From Echinarachnius parma (lineage: Eukaryota > Echinodermata > Echinoidea > Clypeasteroida > Echinarachniidae), in NCBI GenBank assembly GCA_037951105.1, contig JBAMJV010002081.1, positions 97,571 to 161,570 on the forward strand: 64,000 bases of DNA, given 5' to 3'. The position numbers and the translations under genes were made by a program. Shown here piece after piece: positions 25,001 to 35,210 of the stretch (its first letter is position 1; the number at the start of each line of letters is the position of its first letter). The notes below the pieces were generated by a model. That model saw only the letters and a list, made by a program, of their open reading frames with translations. It did no database searches and was not told where the DNA came from.

Positions 25001-27953
25001 GGACATTTTTGTTAACATGATATACTAAACGTTCTGATGCAAAACTATGCATTTTCATCAGACTGTTTTTTGCCGACAGAAAACATGAAATAAATCAGAC
25101 CAGAATGTATTTCTTACCCAAATTTTTTACACGATTCAGAATATGGCTGGGATCAATATCTTTATAATACCATTACAGAGGTCAGACTCAGAGTCAATTG
25201 AGAAATTGAGAAATATTAAATAGAGACACTTCCAATGCTGGACACTTCTTACCTTGTAAACCAGGATCATCAACAACTATTTAAAAACATCTTTTGTACA
25301 TTTTGAAAAACTAAAAAAGTATTAGAAAATAAGCATTTAATTTTTTTTTAAAGCTTCAAATAAATGTGGGATCCAACATAATAATTATTTTGATCGCATA
25401 TATTTATCGATAATTCAGCTGTTTCTGAACCAATTTTGATAGAATAAAGTTGATTCTGTCATTAAAATTGTATGCTCTTTCAAATCTCACGCTCAGTTTT
25501 GTTTTCATTACCTCACAAAAAATATTTCTTGAAGCGCCCTCTATACCAAAACTCATCTATGGTTGAGAGACCCCCACATCGGCACCCTAAAACATTTCCG
25601 ACAGTTTTAGACTTAAAAATCGTACAAATTTCATAAAACTTTACTCACACATTGAGAAAATGGTGCAGATTCCGATGCGATGATCAGATTTGCGATTTAT
25701 AATTTATATTTTGAGATATCGACTTCGAACGCGCGCGTTGTTTTTTGGCTTCACGAGTTCGAAGTGTTTTTATTACCGGCACCCCCTCAACTCTCATTGA
25801 CAACGCACGCAACTCAAAATTTCTTGTGCGATGTTGCCTTGTTGGTATTATTTTACAAATTTCACAAAAATATTCGTAGCGGACGATAAACGCATTATTT
25901 CTCCTCGAAATGTCGACCAGTGCAGTTTCTAAGGGTAGCGCGCATCATCACATGCGCGATTTTTCACAACACGCGCAAAAACAAATATTACGCGGGGTGC
26001 CGATAATAAAAACAGTGCCGATGTGTAGTACACCTACCATACCTGGTATGTTAATTTTTATTTGCATGCAAAAATAAATACAGCTGACAGACACTGACAT
26101 TCAACATTTCAAGACAAACAAAGACTCGGCGCCAATATTTAATAATATATTATACTGTTGTTATATGGCGGTGGAGGTTATAGCACGGAATATTACATCC
26201 CGAGGGATTTAAAATGCTATTGTGGGAAGAGTAAATAAGTCCCGAGACGAAGTCCAGGGACTTATTTTCTTCACAAAATAGCATTTGAAATCCCGAGGGT
26301 AGGAATATTCCGTGATTTTCCCTGACAACAAATTGAACAACTGTTTTATCATCTGACTGTCAAACACAGGGGTGTAATATTGCCATGGTATATCCAAAAA
26401 TATTAATTATTATAACACCGCAGCGGCATGTACTGTATTTACTAAGTCATGTGATAATAATTAATATGAACCAGCTCATCACTCATGTTCGACAGAAATA
26501 TACCGTCTCTACATTGGGTTTACTCTTATATCGAATTTTTTACCCTACCGACCGACCACATCTACACTGTACAATGGTTCTGGGAGAACCATTTACCTTA
26601 CACTAGTGCTAATCGCGGTCGAAGTAACTTTTACGTTTTTTCTCTCTCACATACCTTCTCTTTCTCACTTCTTTTGCACTCCATCAATACATGAATGTAT
26701 TGTGCCACTTTTTTATTATTTGTTATTATATAAATGCGAATACAATACGTTCTGCTATACTCACCAAATCTGCATTTTCAGCGGTAAAATGTTGTGGGTC
26801 CGGCTTCCTTCGGGAATTGGCAGGAAATGGCCGCGTACACACGCCACCTATGGCTGGCTATGGCATAACATATCGCGCGGTACGGTAGCTCTATATCGAT
26901 ATCATGTAAACATGAAAGTTCGTTTACTAGTCTTTTACAAAGCGTACTTGAATGTATGTTGGTAGCAGAGCGTGATGACAGGCTTCACATAATTACGGCG
27001 TTAATAGTCAACGTCTTGATGGAAGATCAACATCCGATCTCGAATGGTCAACACTCGAAGAGACCAGCGTCACGTAACTAACATCGCCAGGCAATGCATT
27101 GTCTCGCATGTACGTAATTGTGGCGTAGAGAGCGCACTCTGACTCGGACCAGAAAAATACTGAGTCGCCATTATAACACAGGAAGCATGCTAGAAAGAGG
27201 CTTGATACGTTGATGTATCTTCGAAAATGGGCTTATTTCTACCTTTTTGCCAATATTTTCCCAAATTAAAGTGCCATCAGGAGTAAAATGGTGAGTTAAT
27301 GCATTCAACATGTTTCTTAGAGTATGAATGTGAAGCATAATTTTCATGCTTTGGTTGTGTTAAGTTAACATAATTTTCGGAAGATGTAGTGCATGGTTCC
27401 CTTACGTTCATACCACGTAAGTGAATGGCAATGAGTGTATGTGTGCGACCGACCAGCTTGCAGAATATGAGTGACAGGATGACAGGGGTGTCGATCTGTC
27501 CGGGAAACACAATACATTGTGGGGCCGGGGGCGAGCTATTGTTCACAAACAATGCTCGCACTCGCCCCCCCCCCCCCCCCCCCCCCCCAATGCATTGTGT
27601 TTTTCGAACAGATCGACACCCCTGGAATATGAAGACTGATTTTCGGTCTACAGACTACAGTTCATGCAACCGCGAATTCAACCAACGACCGCAGAAATCA
27701 GCTGATGAGCTGCCTGAGCGCCGCGGCGCTCACACATGTAAACAACACACGCAATCGCATCGCGGTCACTCTTTCCGATTTACGGAAATCATGCGACAAA
27801 ATAAAATCGTATAAAAATTGGTGATTTGAATCATACCTGCGCCTGTGGCTGGAGGGGTTGTGTCTGAGAAACTTGTGTAGAATTTGTGTTCGAATCTGCT
27901 TTGGATTTCGGGGAATAAATTCTCCCTTCCGTGACGGGCTTGTAGATCGTCAT
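15960..27953 (-). CDS. ITM2/BRI-family BRICHOS type II membrane protein, six exons
   Basis: Exons (minus strand): 27953-27837, 23612-23409, 18998-18825, 18309-18199, 17451-17292 and 16069-15960. All have AG/GT borders and joining phases, giving 291 codons; vertebrate ITM2 proteins are about 265. A short cytosolic tail with a MTIYKP start precedes a Cys-rich stretch, a membrane segment (residues about 80-103) and a linker ending in an acidic EEEQDIEMIDVPEF stretch that mirrors ITM2B. Then comes a BRICHOS domain with its paired cysteines at about 178 and 237. Sequons lie at N128 and N184. A Lys-Arg pair at about 260-261 sits where ITM2B is cut by furin to release a C-terminal peptide. In the known family the protein matures in the secretory pathway. 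Exons 3, 5 and 6 have decaying tandem copies beside them. I cannot assign it to ITM2A, B or C. Confidence 0.85.
16153..16259 (-). pseudogene. Shadow copy B of ITM2-like exon 6
   Basis: Offset 190 bp from exon 6. The acceptor (TTAACCAG) and the GSIVKRSADNQF start are intact. A small deletion then shifts the frame, giving a different tail that stops at 16153-16155. It could be spliced as an alternative last exon, with a different peptide after Lys-Arg. A decaying duplicate is more likely. Confidence 0.65.
16350..16450 (-). pseudogene. Shadow copy C of ITM2-like exon 6
   Basis: Offset 191 bp from copy B. The acceptor has become ..ACGTG (no AG) and the frame hits a stop after about ten codons, so it is dead as an exon. 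It shares the flanking ATAACATGTAAGAGGGCTTT block with the other copies. Confidence 0.65.
16660..16798. repeat. GCAGAGAGATACAAATTGTA inverted repeat
   Basis: GGGACCCGTTGCAGAGAGAT at the left and ATCTCTTTCTGCAATGGGGCC at the right are inverted. The inner CAACCAATCAGATTTGCCC matches the repeat at 4,931-5,030. It lies within the last intron of the ITM2-like gene. Confidence 0.55.
17292..17451 (-). CDS. ITM2-like exon 5 (BRICHOS, second cysteine)
   Basis: Acceptor AACCCTCAG, donor GAG|GTAACT. Encodes NGDHLTQLDTVYARM through RDHCFQRSTF to VVETSRG. It carries the second conserved BRICHOS cysteine. Ends in phase 1. Confidence 0.85.
17520..17640 (-). pseudogene. Shadow copy B of ITM2-like exon 5
   Basis: Offset about 181 bp. 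Acceptor CAACCCTCAG is intact. It reads NGDNLTQLDTVYARMEVQGP before a one-base insertion breaks the frame. The exon's 3' end and donor are missing. Confidence 0.7.
17703..17830 (-). pseudogene. Shadow copy C of ITM2-like exon 5
   Basis: Offset about 180 bp beyond copy B. Acceptor AACCTTCAG is intact. It keeps the frame to T-S-V-R-D-H and then reads a TGA in place of the BRICHOS cysteine. No donor. Confidence 0.7.
17978..18186. mobile_element. MITE with iterated GGGGTGACTTTGG
   Basis: Inverted TTAAACCGGGGTGACTTTGG at the left and CAAAGTCACCCCGGTTTA at the right, with another AAAGTCACCCCGGCGG just inside. It lies immediately beyond the donor of ITM2-like exon 4, in intron 4. Another element built on a repeated word. 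Confidence 0.65.
18199..18309 (-). CDS. ITM2-like exon 4 (BRICHOS, first cysteine)
   Basis: Acceptor CGTTCAG, donor AAG|GTAAAA, phase 0 at both ends. Encodes QLTAFRDNVDENCFLLKHN and on to SPRNVLEFMKGYK. This aligns with the ITM2B segment LTAYLDLNLDKC..PPRNLLELL as I remember it, and is the strongest evidence for family membership. Confidence 0.88.
18678..18741 (-). pseudogene. Shadow copy of the 3' end of ITM2-like exon 3
   Basis: Repeats the last about 55 bases of exon 3 and its donor, offset 137 bp, nearly unchanged. It has no acceptor of its own. Confidence 0.7.
18825..18998 (-). CDS. ITM2-like exon 3 (linker into BRICHOS)
   Basis: Acceptor ATTATCAG, donor ATC|GTAAGT, phase 0. Encodes EFRSQPAMFCQVMYGPE, a N-Q-T sequon, EEEQDIEMIDVPEFS and HHITVMSDFRI. 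The acidic stretch plus VPEF is an ITM2 hallmark. Confidence 0.85.
19080..19590 (-). pseudogene. Three shadow copies of the 5' part of ITM2-like exon 3
   Basis: The acceptor and first about 80-120 bases of exon 3 recur with offsets of about 205, 191 and 192 bp (copies near 19,080-19,203, 19,318-19,394 and 19,500-19,586), together with intron sequence containing AATACATTATCGTCTTAAGAG. Each copy keeps EFRSQPA.FCQV. Downstream they differ. The nearest reads Q-D-N-stop, and the farthest has an altered GPRIF segment and then a stop. None has a donor, so they look like decaying duplicates. Confidence 0.75.
19747..20124. mobile_element. TTAA-flanked MITE, copy 2 of 3
   Basis: TTAA on both sides, inverted ends AGGGACTTAGTAAC / GTTACTAGATCCTT. 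Nearly collinear with 22,732-23,108. Lies in intron 2 of the ITM2-like gene. Confidence 0.8.
20170..20405. repeat. Inverted GGGCAAGTAAAA-type repeat
   Basis: Contains TTTGGGCAAGTAAAATAAC and, inverted, ATTTTTACTTACCCCGGGCAA, with TGCCTG words between. Probably another short element; ends not precise. Confidence 0.35.
21414..21516. repeat. Hairpin, about 100 bp
   Basis: CAAACTATCACTTCC..CGGCGATCTG is followed by its complement, with an inner pair GCTATCTTTCC / GGAAAGATAGC. A compact foldback in intron 2 of the ITM2-like gene. Confidence 0.7.
22732..23108. mobile_element. TTAA-flanked MITE, copy 3 of 3
   Basis: TTAA at 22728-22731 and 23109-23112. Ends AGGGACTTAGTAAC / GTTACTAGATCCCT. Central hairpin AAAAACTCCCCCGGAGTTTTT. 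Confidence 0.82.
23409..23612 (-). CDS. ITM2-like exon 2 (Cys-rich juxtamembrane region and membrane segment)
   Basis: Acceptor TTTTCTAG, donor ACC|GTAAGT, phase 0. Encodes a stretch with eight cysteines in about 21 residues (RCSECTNSDCRDANCDCRC), a basic RRNRPC, and then a hydrophobic run TWALTAVCTVTVALS..LLIGLLYM. The Cys-rich part is not in the vertebrate ITM2 proteins as I recall them and may be palmitoylated or metal-binding, which is inference. Confidence 0.82.
24480..24885. mobile_element. Foldback element, about 400 bp
   Basis: Long inverted arms centred near 24,668. TTTTTAGAATTTCTCAATTT..GAACTTCATTTTCCG at the left pairs with CGGAAAATGAAGTTCAAATT at the right. The centre is a TATAGTGCTCTGG..CCAGAGCACTATA hairpin. 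No coding content. Confidence 0.7.
25385..25560. repeat. Interspersed 'AGGGCGCTTCAAGAAAT' family copy
   Basis: Shares ATTTATCGATAATTCAGCTGTTTC, TGAACCAATTTTGAT..AATAAAGTT, ATGCTCTTTCAAAT and AGCGCCCTCTATACCAAAAC with copies near 29,090-29,270, 36,770-37,200 and 44,755-45,800. Confidence 0.6.
26184..26313. mobile_element. 130-bp foldback MITE
   Basis: CACGGAATATT...CCCGAGGGATTT..AAATGCTATT pairs with its complement ending in AATATTCCGTG. The loop contains AAGTCCCGAGACGAAGTCC. In intron 1 of the ITM2-like gene. Confidence 0.75.
27484..27624. mobile_element. MITE with CAGGGGTGTCGATCTGT ends
   Basis: Perfect 17-bp inverted ends, then AAACACAAT-type inner repeats and a C tract of about 26 bases. 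About 210 bp downstream of ITM2-like exon 1. Confidence 0.75.
27837..27953 (-). CDS. ITM2-like exon 1 (cytosolic N-terminus)
   Basis: ATG at 27953, donor CAG|GTATGA, phase 0. Encodes MTIYKPVTEGRIYSPKSKAD and a Gln/Ser/Thr-rich stretch, 39 residues. No in-frame upstream ATG that continues openly was preferred. The short polar tail fits a type II membrane protein. The transcription start is presumed to lie just upstream (about 27,960-28,100) but no TATA box stands out. Confidence 0.75.
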
Positions 27954-27999
27954 TTTGGTGCGTGTACAGAGTTACCGAATCTGGCACTATCGATTATAC

Positions 28000-29080
28000 A
28001 AAATGGTGCGGATTGATTAACTGAAGATTTCGATCATTTTTTTGTGACTCGACTCGACTGCATGTACTGCTATTATTTGGAAGCGGAGCGTATGCGGTAT
28101 GGTACGGTGGCCTGGATGGGGCAGGGGTGGTATCGATGGCAAGTCCTTCCCCACCCACTGACCTCTCTGGTAAAACCATCCCCCATGTTTGAAATTGATG
28201 AATATATATATTGTTTTTGAATTTGGCATGCATAATTGCATTATTTGGAGCCCAACAGATTGCACCTGACACCTCATTTTCGAGCATCTGAGGGGTCTAG
28301 GCTCGGCTTGCACACATACCCTGGTATGTCACCGAGCTGAGAAGTCTGCACGATGTACTGTGCCGGACTGACCAGATGATGCACTGTTAGGTCGGATTTG
28401 AGCGATGGACAGGCAGCATGAAGTAGGAACTCCATAAAAATGATTGAAATTTTTTTTTTTAATAATAATAATAACTAGACATGAAATTCGTCATAGACGA
28501 ATTAGGTGATCCGTACCCATTTGAAAATTTATCTTTTGAACCTTTCCACAACAAGTTTAAACCAATTTTATTTGGAGGAAATCTTAATGAGGAAAAATTA
28601 TTCAGAGGTCTATCTCTAAGGATTTGCAATCCAAGATGGCGTCCAAAAAAGCAGTTGTTTTGTCTTGTTATTGTGAAGATCATATTAATTATCTTAAATA
28701 AGGGTCTTATTGAAGTACACAATATTATGTGGGACACATGTGCAGAGTTTATCTAGGTTCGAACTCCATATTGATTGCAAGGCATGTACCCTTCATGCCC
28801 TGAGCATCTTATTACATGTAGCTGGAAATTATAAAGGTCTATACAAATGGTTGATTTAGTATTTAAAAAAATTAGATGTATTTTTGTTTCCACTATCACG
28901 CAATTTTTATATCAATCCAAAATTAACATGTATTGAATTAATACTGTAAACTCTATTTTGATGGTAATTCATTAACCAGATCTTGAGCTATAACAATTAT
29001 GAGCTATATATTGGGATATACATATATAATGAATCTTGTGACCTTGACCTTTAACTGTATGATCCAAACCTGGGGCCCCA
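28000..29080. other. Unannotated stretch upstream of the ITM2-like gene
   Basis: A pair of overlapping frames at 28,459-28,756 has no recognisable motif. One includes the AATCCAAGATGGCG word of the left-hand repeat. No gene supported. Confidence 0.35.
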
Positions 29081-29089
29081 GGTTCATTA

Positions 29090-29270
29090 CAAATTGTTAT
29101 ATTTATGGATATTTCAGTCGTTTCTGAACCGATTTTGATCAAATAAAGTTTATTCTGTCACTAAAATATTATGCTCTTTCAAATTTGACACTCAGTTTTT
29201 TATTATCTCAGAAAAATTATTATATGTAGCGCCCTCTCTACCAAAACTCAACTATCTCTTTAACAATAGA
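29090..29270. repeat. Interspersed 'AGGGCGCTTCAAGAAAT' family copy
   Basis: Same family as 25,385-25,560: GATATTTCAGTCGTTTC, TGAACCGATTTTGATC and TAGCGCCCTCTCTACCAAAA in order. Followed at 29,420-29,454 by a (CA)n microsatellite. Confidence 0.6.
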
Positions 29271-29420
29271 CAAAATTGAAGTTAGCATTGGCACATTCTT
29301 TTTTTAGGATGAAATTGAATCTTAATAGTGTGAAAATGGATGGGAATTGAGCACTCCAGTATAGAGAATTAACAGGTTTGAGGAATAAGCACAGCTCTCC
29401 TCTCACCATTTCCCCTCTAT

Positions 29421-29456
<36 letters not shown>

Positions 29457-29639
29457 ACTCTCACATGTACATGTATATGTCTATACCAGGTCTATACAAA
29501 TTTAAGGGAGGGTATGGGATGGTTATTACCCCCCTCCCATTTGGAGCCCGTTCGAAATTTGTGTTTAAAACATCACTCTAATTAGAAGCGTGGTTATTAT
29601 TAGTATTCTTATGTATTTTTTATAAAGATGTAATGTTAG

Positions 29640-32100
29640 AAATAGCAGGGAATTATTGTACAGGCCATTGCCTCCCCCCCCCCCCCCCCCACACCCCCAC
29701 CCAAAAAAGGGAGGGGGGTATATTACCCATCCCACCCCCTCCCCCGATCTATACGCCCGTGAACTCTACCAGTCCAAACTGGAGCTAATCTATGACCATG
29801 TATCATCTTACAAGATGATCTTTTACAAGTGTCTTTATTCACGTCCGTAGGACACTATAATACAACACATAAATAATACACTTTCCAAATTGAAAGGGTT
29901 AAGGTTTCAGATACAAGTCTGCTTTTTGTCACACTGGCTCTACTGAAACTACCTTTTCACATTGGTGATATATTCCTAATATTTTTCTACAAATATATTA
30001 ACTGTATATTTCATTACTTTCATTACAACTAAAATTCATATAGCATTTTCCATCACGAAAGCATTAATTTAGTCAGTATGCATGTCTAAAACAACAAAAC
30101 AATGTATTATCGAGACAAGTATTAATCCCCACTTCGTGATATTCTGAAGCATAATAGATAATCCAATAATTATCACCACCATCATTAACACGTGTAACAT
30201 AGAATCAGGAATAATCACCTTTAATGCACAGCATACTCGATCCCACCTTTGTGATATTCTGAAACATAATAGATCATCCAATAATCATCACCATCATTAA
30301 CACGGTCGTGTAACACAGAATGTTCCGTCATGATATGTTAGTCAACACACACCTCTCTTAAATTGTTTACTCCATGGTATGAAACACACAAGCATGATAT
30401 GAATGGAGAAAGGAATATTGTGCTATACGTTGGTGTTTAAACATACAGTGAGAATCACAATTCCTTCCCCATGCATTATTTCATTTCTAATAGGGATAAT
30501 ACGCACAAATGCTAGGGGTGAGAGACTATTTTGACCGTTACTGGAAGGAGGGGCGTTTCATAAAATTGCATGATGTAGTATGAGGGTGAAGACCCTAACA
30601 TTGGGGAGGGTGTTCTGGTCTCATTAATTGGCAACGCATTATATGCATAAATTTGATGTGCGCTGTATTGAGAATCAATTACTGTTTTCAAACATCTAAT
30701 TAAAAACGCCATAAGTTATGAAACAAAAGATATATAACGGCTTACTGGGAATATCTTGAATTATTTGTATGCTACATTGCAATAGAGGGAAAACAAATGT
30801 TTCCATTATTTGAGCAACATAATAGGAACACATTATTTTTCCTCCAGATCTCCGCTACAGCATATCAAAATTGTAGACGTATTCGACCAGAATCGAAGGA
30901 GATAGACACACAACTGCACCTTCAAAACATAACACAAAATTTAGGAAATCAATCAAAATTTAATTTTCGCTTTTCATGGCAAATTGATGACGTCACGATG
31001 TCCGATTGGCGATTTTTGAATATCGCACCATATCTACAACTCATACTCTGTCACGAATACACAACAACCAAAATACTGAACATGGATTTTCAAATTTATG
31101 ATCAATTGAACAGGGCATGTTTTTACCACATTTTCACATATTTTACATATGGCAGCACGCGCGGATTTCATGTGTAGCACGCGCGCATCGGCACATTTCC
31201 GGTCGGAAAGAGATAGTAATTGTTCAGGATCGTCCCAGCTACAAGATATCATAACTTGGGACAGATTCAAGCAGAATTGACCGAGATATCGGAATCCAAA
31301 CACGATATATACATAATCGCAAATGATAAAATCGTTGAAAACTGCTAATGTTAACTTCTCATGGTCATATGATTACATAATGAGGTTTGGTTGGCGATAC
31401 GGATGCATGACGTTGTATCTACAACTCATTCGTCTGCAAGGAAAAATATTTTTAACAAAATCGCCCGTGGATTTTAAAAATTATTATCAATTAAAAAAGG
31501 GCATATTTTGTACATATTTTGTGCATAGCAGCACTCGCGGATTTTAAAGTTTTACGCCCTCCTGTTCGAGCGTTTTTGGTCGAGGAGATCTGGAAACTGT
31601 TTTAATTTATCATAGAAAGTATTAGGAACAGTTTCCAAAAAAAAAAACGCCATTTTTTTGTTCCGTGCGCGCTACGCGTGAAAAAGCGCGCGCGCAAACG
31701 CGCACGCGCGCAAAATTTTGAAATGCTCGGAATGACCTGAAACGTATGGAAAATTGGTTCGCCGGTTGATTTGAGAATTTTTCAAGGATTTTTACCCTTT
31801 GACGCGCGCGTACGCGTCCGTCGTTGTCCGTACGACCTTGGGTGCGACATTTTTATATAGCCCTTGAACTTAGCTTGCCATGTACAGAATTTGGTGAAAA
31901 TATACCATTACGTAAGAAAGGTATGGGCTGTTGAAATATTTCACAAAATGGCGTCTCCATGACGTCACAGAGTAGTACCGTCATAATCATTACCCAGGTG
32001 CACAATGTCGGACCAAGGTCTATTATGTTCACCAGGTTTCATTATCATATCCCCAGCCAAATTTTACAGACACGAGACACAAAAAACGTACAAAGAAAAA
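29640..32100. other. Intergenic DNA without a supported gene
   Basis: Holds a C tract near 29,677, a duplicated TTGTGATATTCTGAAACATAA segment (30,135 and 30,250), and a degenerate repeat pair with ATCTACAACTCAT (31,031 and 31,418). A stretch rich in GCGCGC words runs 31,670-31,830. No coding evidence. Confidence 0.4.
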
Positions 32101-32110
32101 GAATAAAAAG

Positions 32111-32749
32111 AATTGTGTTTCCACAATTGCGGTATATTTCGAGATCGTAATGACCGCGGGAAATAAAGACGGATCGTGATAGCGTTATCAAAATGATGTC
32201 GAATGAAATCGGAATGACCGCGGGAAATGACGACGGATCGTGGTAGCGTTATCAAATGATGTCGCATGATAATTTGATATGTTATGAACAAGATCTTATC
32301 GAGATCGAGCCTTGTAACATGACACGAGTTATATACACAAAGCCAGAGATGATCGTGAAGTATTGTGCGATTGTGGAAACACCCCGCTGAGTAATAACAA
32401 TACGTGATACGCTATACGTATCACCTAATAATTGTGTTTCCACAATTGCGGTATATTTCGAGATCGTAATGACCGCGGGAAATAAAGACGGATCGTGATA
32501 GCGTTATCAAAATGATGTCGAATGAAATCGGAATGACCGCGGGAAATGACGACGGATCGTGGTAGCGTTATCAAATGATGTCGCATGATAATTTGATATG
32601 TTATGAACAAGATCTTATCGAGATCGAGCCTTGTAACATGACACGAGTTATATACACAAAGCCAGAGATGATCGTGAAGTATTGTGCGATTGTGGAAACA
32701 CCCCGCTGAGTAATAACAATACGTGATACGCTATACGTATCACCTAATT
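32111..32749. repeat. Tandem duplication of a MITE, 319-bp period
   Basis: Two copies (about 32,111-32,429 and 32,430-32,749) that I cannot tell apart by eye. Each contains an element bounded by GTGTTTCCACAATTGCG and CGATTGTGGAAACAC, internally a diverged 64-bp duplication (ATGACCGCGGGAAAT..ACGGATCGTG), and a spacer with GTGATACGCTATACGTATCAC. The identity implies a very recent duplication or an assembly artefact. Confidence 0.85.
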
Positions 32750-32829
32750 AAGTATTATGGCGTAAATATTCATTTTGAATGAACGCCAAAATAATAAAAT
32801 AACAACAACAACCATCCCCCATTATGATT

Positions 32830-33018
32830 CAGTGGCGTAGCTACGGCCGGGGGGGGGGGGGGGGGGGGGGGGGCACTTGCACCCCAATAATTTACCCCCA
32901 AACTGATACAATATTAATGATAGGGAAACCTACGTGTAAAAATAAAGAAAAAAATTAGGTGTACAGTACCCTCATGGCCGTGACGTCCGCGTGCCCCGCT
33001 CCCCACGCTACACCACTG
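32830..33018. mobile_element. CAGTGGCGTAGC MITE with G tract, copy 1
   Basis: Begins CAGTGGCGTAGCTACGGCC followed by about 23 Gs and ends CCACGCTACACCACTG. Same family as 34,353-34,560. A further C tract follows at 33,147-33,170. Confidence 0.7.
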
Positions 33019-33854
33019 ATCTTGGACACAAATTATATTGTTTTCATCGTATTCATGCATGAAAATGTAATCATGAGAAATGATTTGAAACCAAAACCAT
33101 ATATTGCGGGGTGACGCATGCCTAAATAAATTAATCGGGATATACTCCCCCCCCCCCCCCCCCCCCCCCCAACAACCCACCAACTGAACCCAACCTCTGG
33201 TTATTCCGCCACTATAGCCATACAACAATCAGTCTCTGTCTGTTCTGGCTGGGGTTACTGATACCGAGTCGCAATAGGTGGTAGTTATTTCATTCTTTAT
33301 TCATTATATAATATACATAATAAGTAACATCCCTTTTCTCTCACTTGCATGCTTGCTTTCTCTTTGTCCACCGTATCTCCATCTCTATACTGGTGGCTAA
33401 ATGTCTTTCTCTATCATCAGGCATGCACTCTTTATGCTCTTTCCATTTCTTGCTCGTTTTCCCTTTCTATCATTCTATTTCTCTGTCTTTCTTCACCCCG
33501 CTTCCTTTTTATCTATCTTTCTCTATTCCGCTAAATTATCATCCCCGGTTCTTTTCCTCCAGCCTGGCCTCGCAATCTTTTTAATTGACCACTCCATCTC
33601 CACGGTTTCATCGCTGTTGTCAATTCGAGGACTTGTATAATTGAACGTTATTATATTATTGCTGCATAATTCAATGCTTCTTCGTCATTTTGAATGTTTA
33701 TGATGATTGTAGATTGTAAATTGTGCATCATTTATTTGTGTATAATATAATGTTTACGATTTATAATTATCATTATCGTACCATGATCATTGTTGGTCTC
33801 CGGACCTTTGTATCATGTTTTTTTTGTTATCATACTGGAAATCAATAAATACAT

Positions 33855-33885
<31 letters not shown>

Positions 33886-34350
33886 GTGACAATCATAATA
33901 GTATTGTTCCTTACCATTTTACACGGTCTGGGTCTTATCATAAATAGTCGATGGAGCGGTAATACTAATGTCCAATGCCTTTATTACCGCGAAACATGTA
34001 TATAGCAATGCATGTTTTCTTTGTATAACTCATACATGCATCATATATTTTCCTTATATCCATATAAATATGAGCCACATTAATTGATAGAATCATTTCA
34101 TCAATTTATTCTCTATTTCAATGAGGTTAAGATAATTTAGTTATATTTGAACGTTGACAGATACTTTTTAAACCATCTTCTTATACAATTATCATTATGT
34201 TCCGTAATGCTGCATCTTCTGGAGCCAGTGTGTGAGGGTTCACATGCCACGTACTTTACTTTTGTGAACCCTGGCCCACATACTTCTCATCACTATTTTC
34301 CTTTTGTGTATTTTCTTTTTGTAACCTGTATTTTTGTATCATGTGCATAT
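33019..34350. other. Unannotated stretch
   Basis: CT-rich sequence at 33,320-33,560 opens all forward frames without any motif. A (TAAA)n run lies near 33,850-33,882. No gene supported. Confidence 0.4.
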
Positions 34351-34352
34351 AT

Positions 34353-34560
34353 CAGTGGCGTAGCTACGGGGGGGGGGGGGGGAGGGGGGCACGGGGGGCC
34401 TGTGCCCCCCCCCCCCCCCCCCCATAATTTTGAAAAAAACCCCGATAGAAAACATAAGGGGCCATTTTTTGAAAAAAACAAAGAAATACATAAGGTGTGC
34501 CCCCCAATAATTTGCGTGCCCCCCCCCCGCCCCAATCAGTCCGACCACGCTACGCCACTG
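34353..34560. mobile_element. CAGTGGCGTAGC MITE with G and C tracts, copy 2
   Basis: Ends CAGTGGCGTAGCTACG and GCTACGCCACTG are inverted. The inside carries G13 and C18-type tracts. Related truncated ends occur near 42,550-42,640 and, as GATGGCGTAGCC, at 44,457-44,600. Confidence 0.78.
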
Positions 34561-35210
34561 GCATGTTAATAATTGTGTTGTATTTTACCATGGATAGTAC
34601 TATCCATGATTTTACATTGTATTATGCTTTTTGGTCGAATAAATAATAATAATAATAATGTCTAGGGTGTCTTTCTGGTTCACAGAAAACACAGTCGACC
34701 AAAGGGTTGGAAACACAGATGATCATGTTTGAATGAATAGAATACAAGTAGCAGTTTGAAGGCAGATTTATAAAGAAAACACAATACGCCCCTTGACAAC
34801 TTGCAGGGGTGAAGAAAACCCACCAACCGTAACATCGAACCCATCATCCGAGTTGGGCTAGAAACTTTAGTATATAACTCTATGGTAATACATTGTAGGT
34901 ACTTATCCCGCCCTACTTTCCACGGTCTACCGACTTAAAATCACGCGTCGCGCGCGCGCTGCAGCAGCTCTAGACAGAAAAATCAATCTCGTTCTGGAGG
35001 GTCTTTTGATATTATGATGTCATACTAAAAAAAATCGTCAAAGAACCCTCGAAACATTGGCTGATTTTTCGGACTATACAAGCAGCTCCAGTCAACAGCT
35101 ACTTCCGTAACTTCCGATCAATTTTACAAGTCTGAAGTTTACGACTATAATTCTAAAATCGTGTAGTCAACAAACCGTGGTGCGTGTCCTAGTCCAGTAG
35201 TCATCACTAG

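Noticed and set aside
26381-26965. Cluster of overlapping forward frames up to 119 codons
   Set aside because: No motif, and codon usage looks like AT-rich noncoding DNA inside ITM2-like intron 1.
28459-28756. Overlapping 91/92-codon frames
   Set aside because: No recognisable motif; the segment includes a dispersed AAGATGGCG repeat word.
32064-32610. Two almost identical minus-strand frames as a gene family
   Set aside because: They are the same chance frame in the 319-bp tandem duplication of a MITE.
33345-33640. Three overlapping hydrophobic frames as a membrane protein
   Set aside because: Produced by a CT-rich low-complexity stretch open in all three frames, with no splice context.
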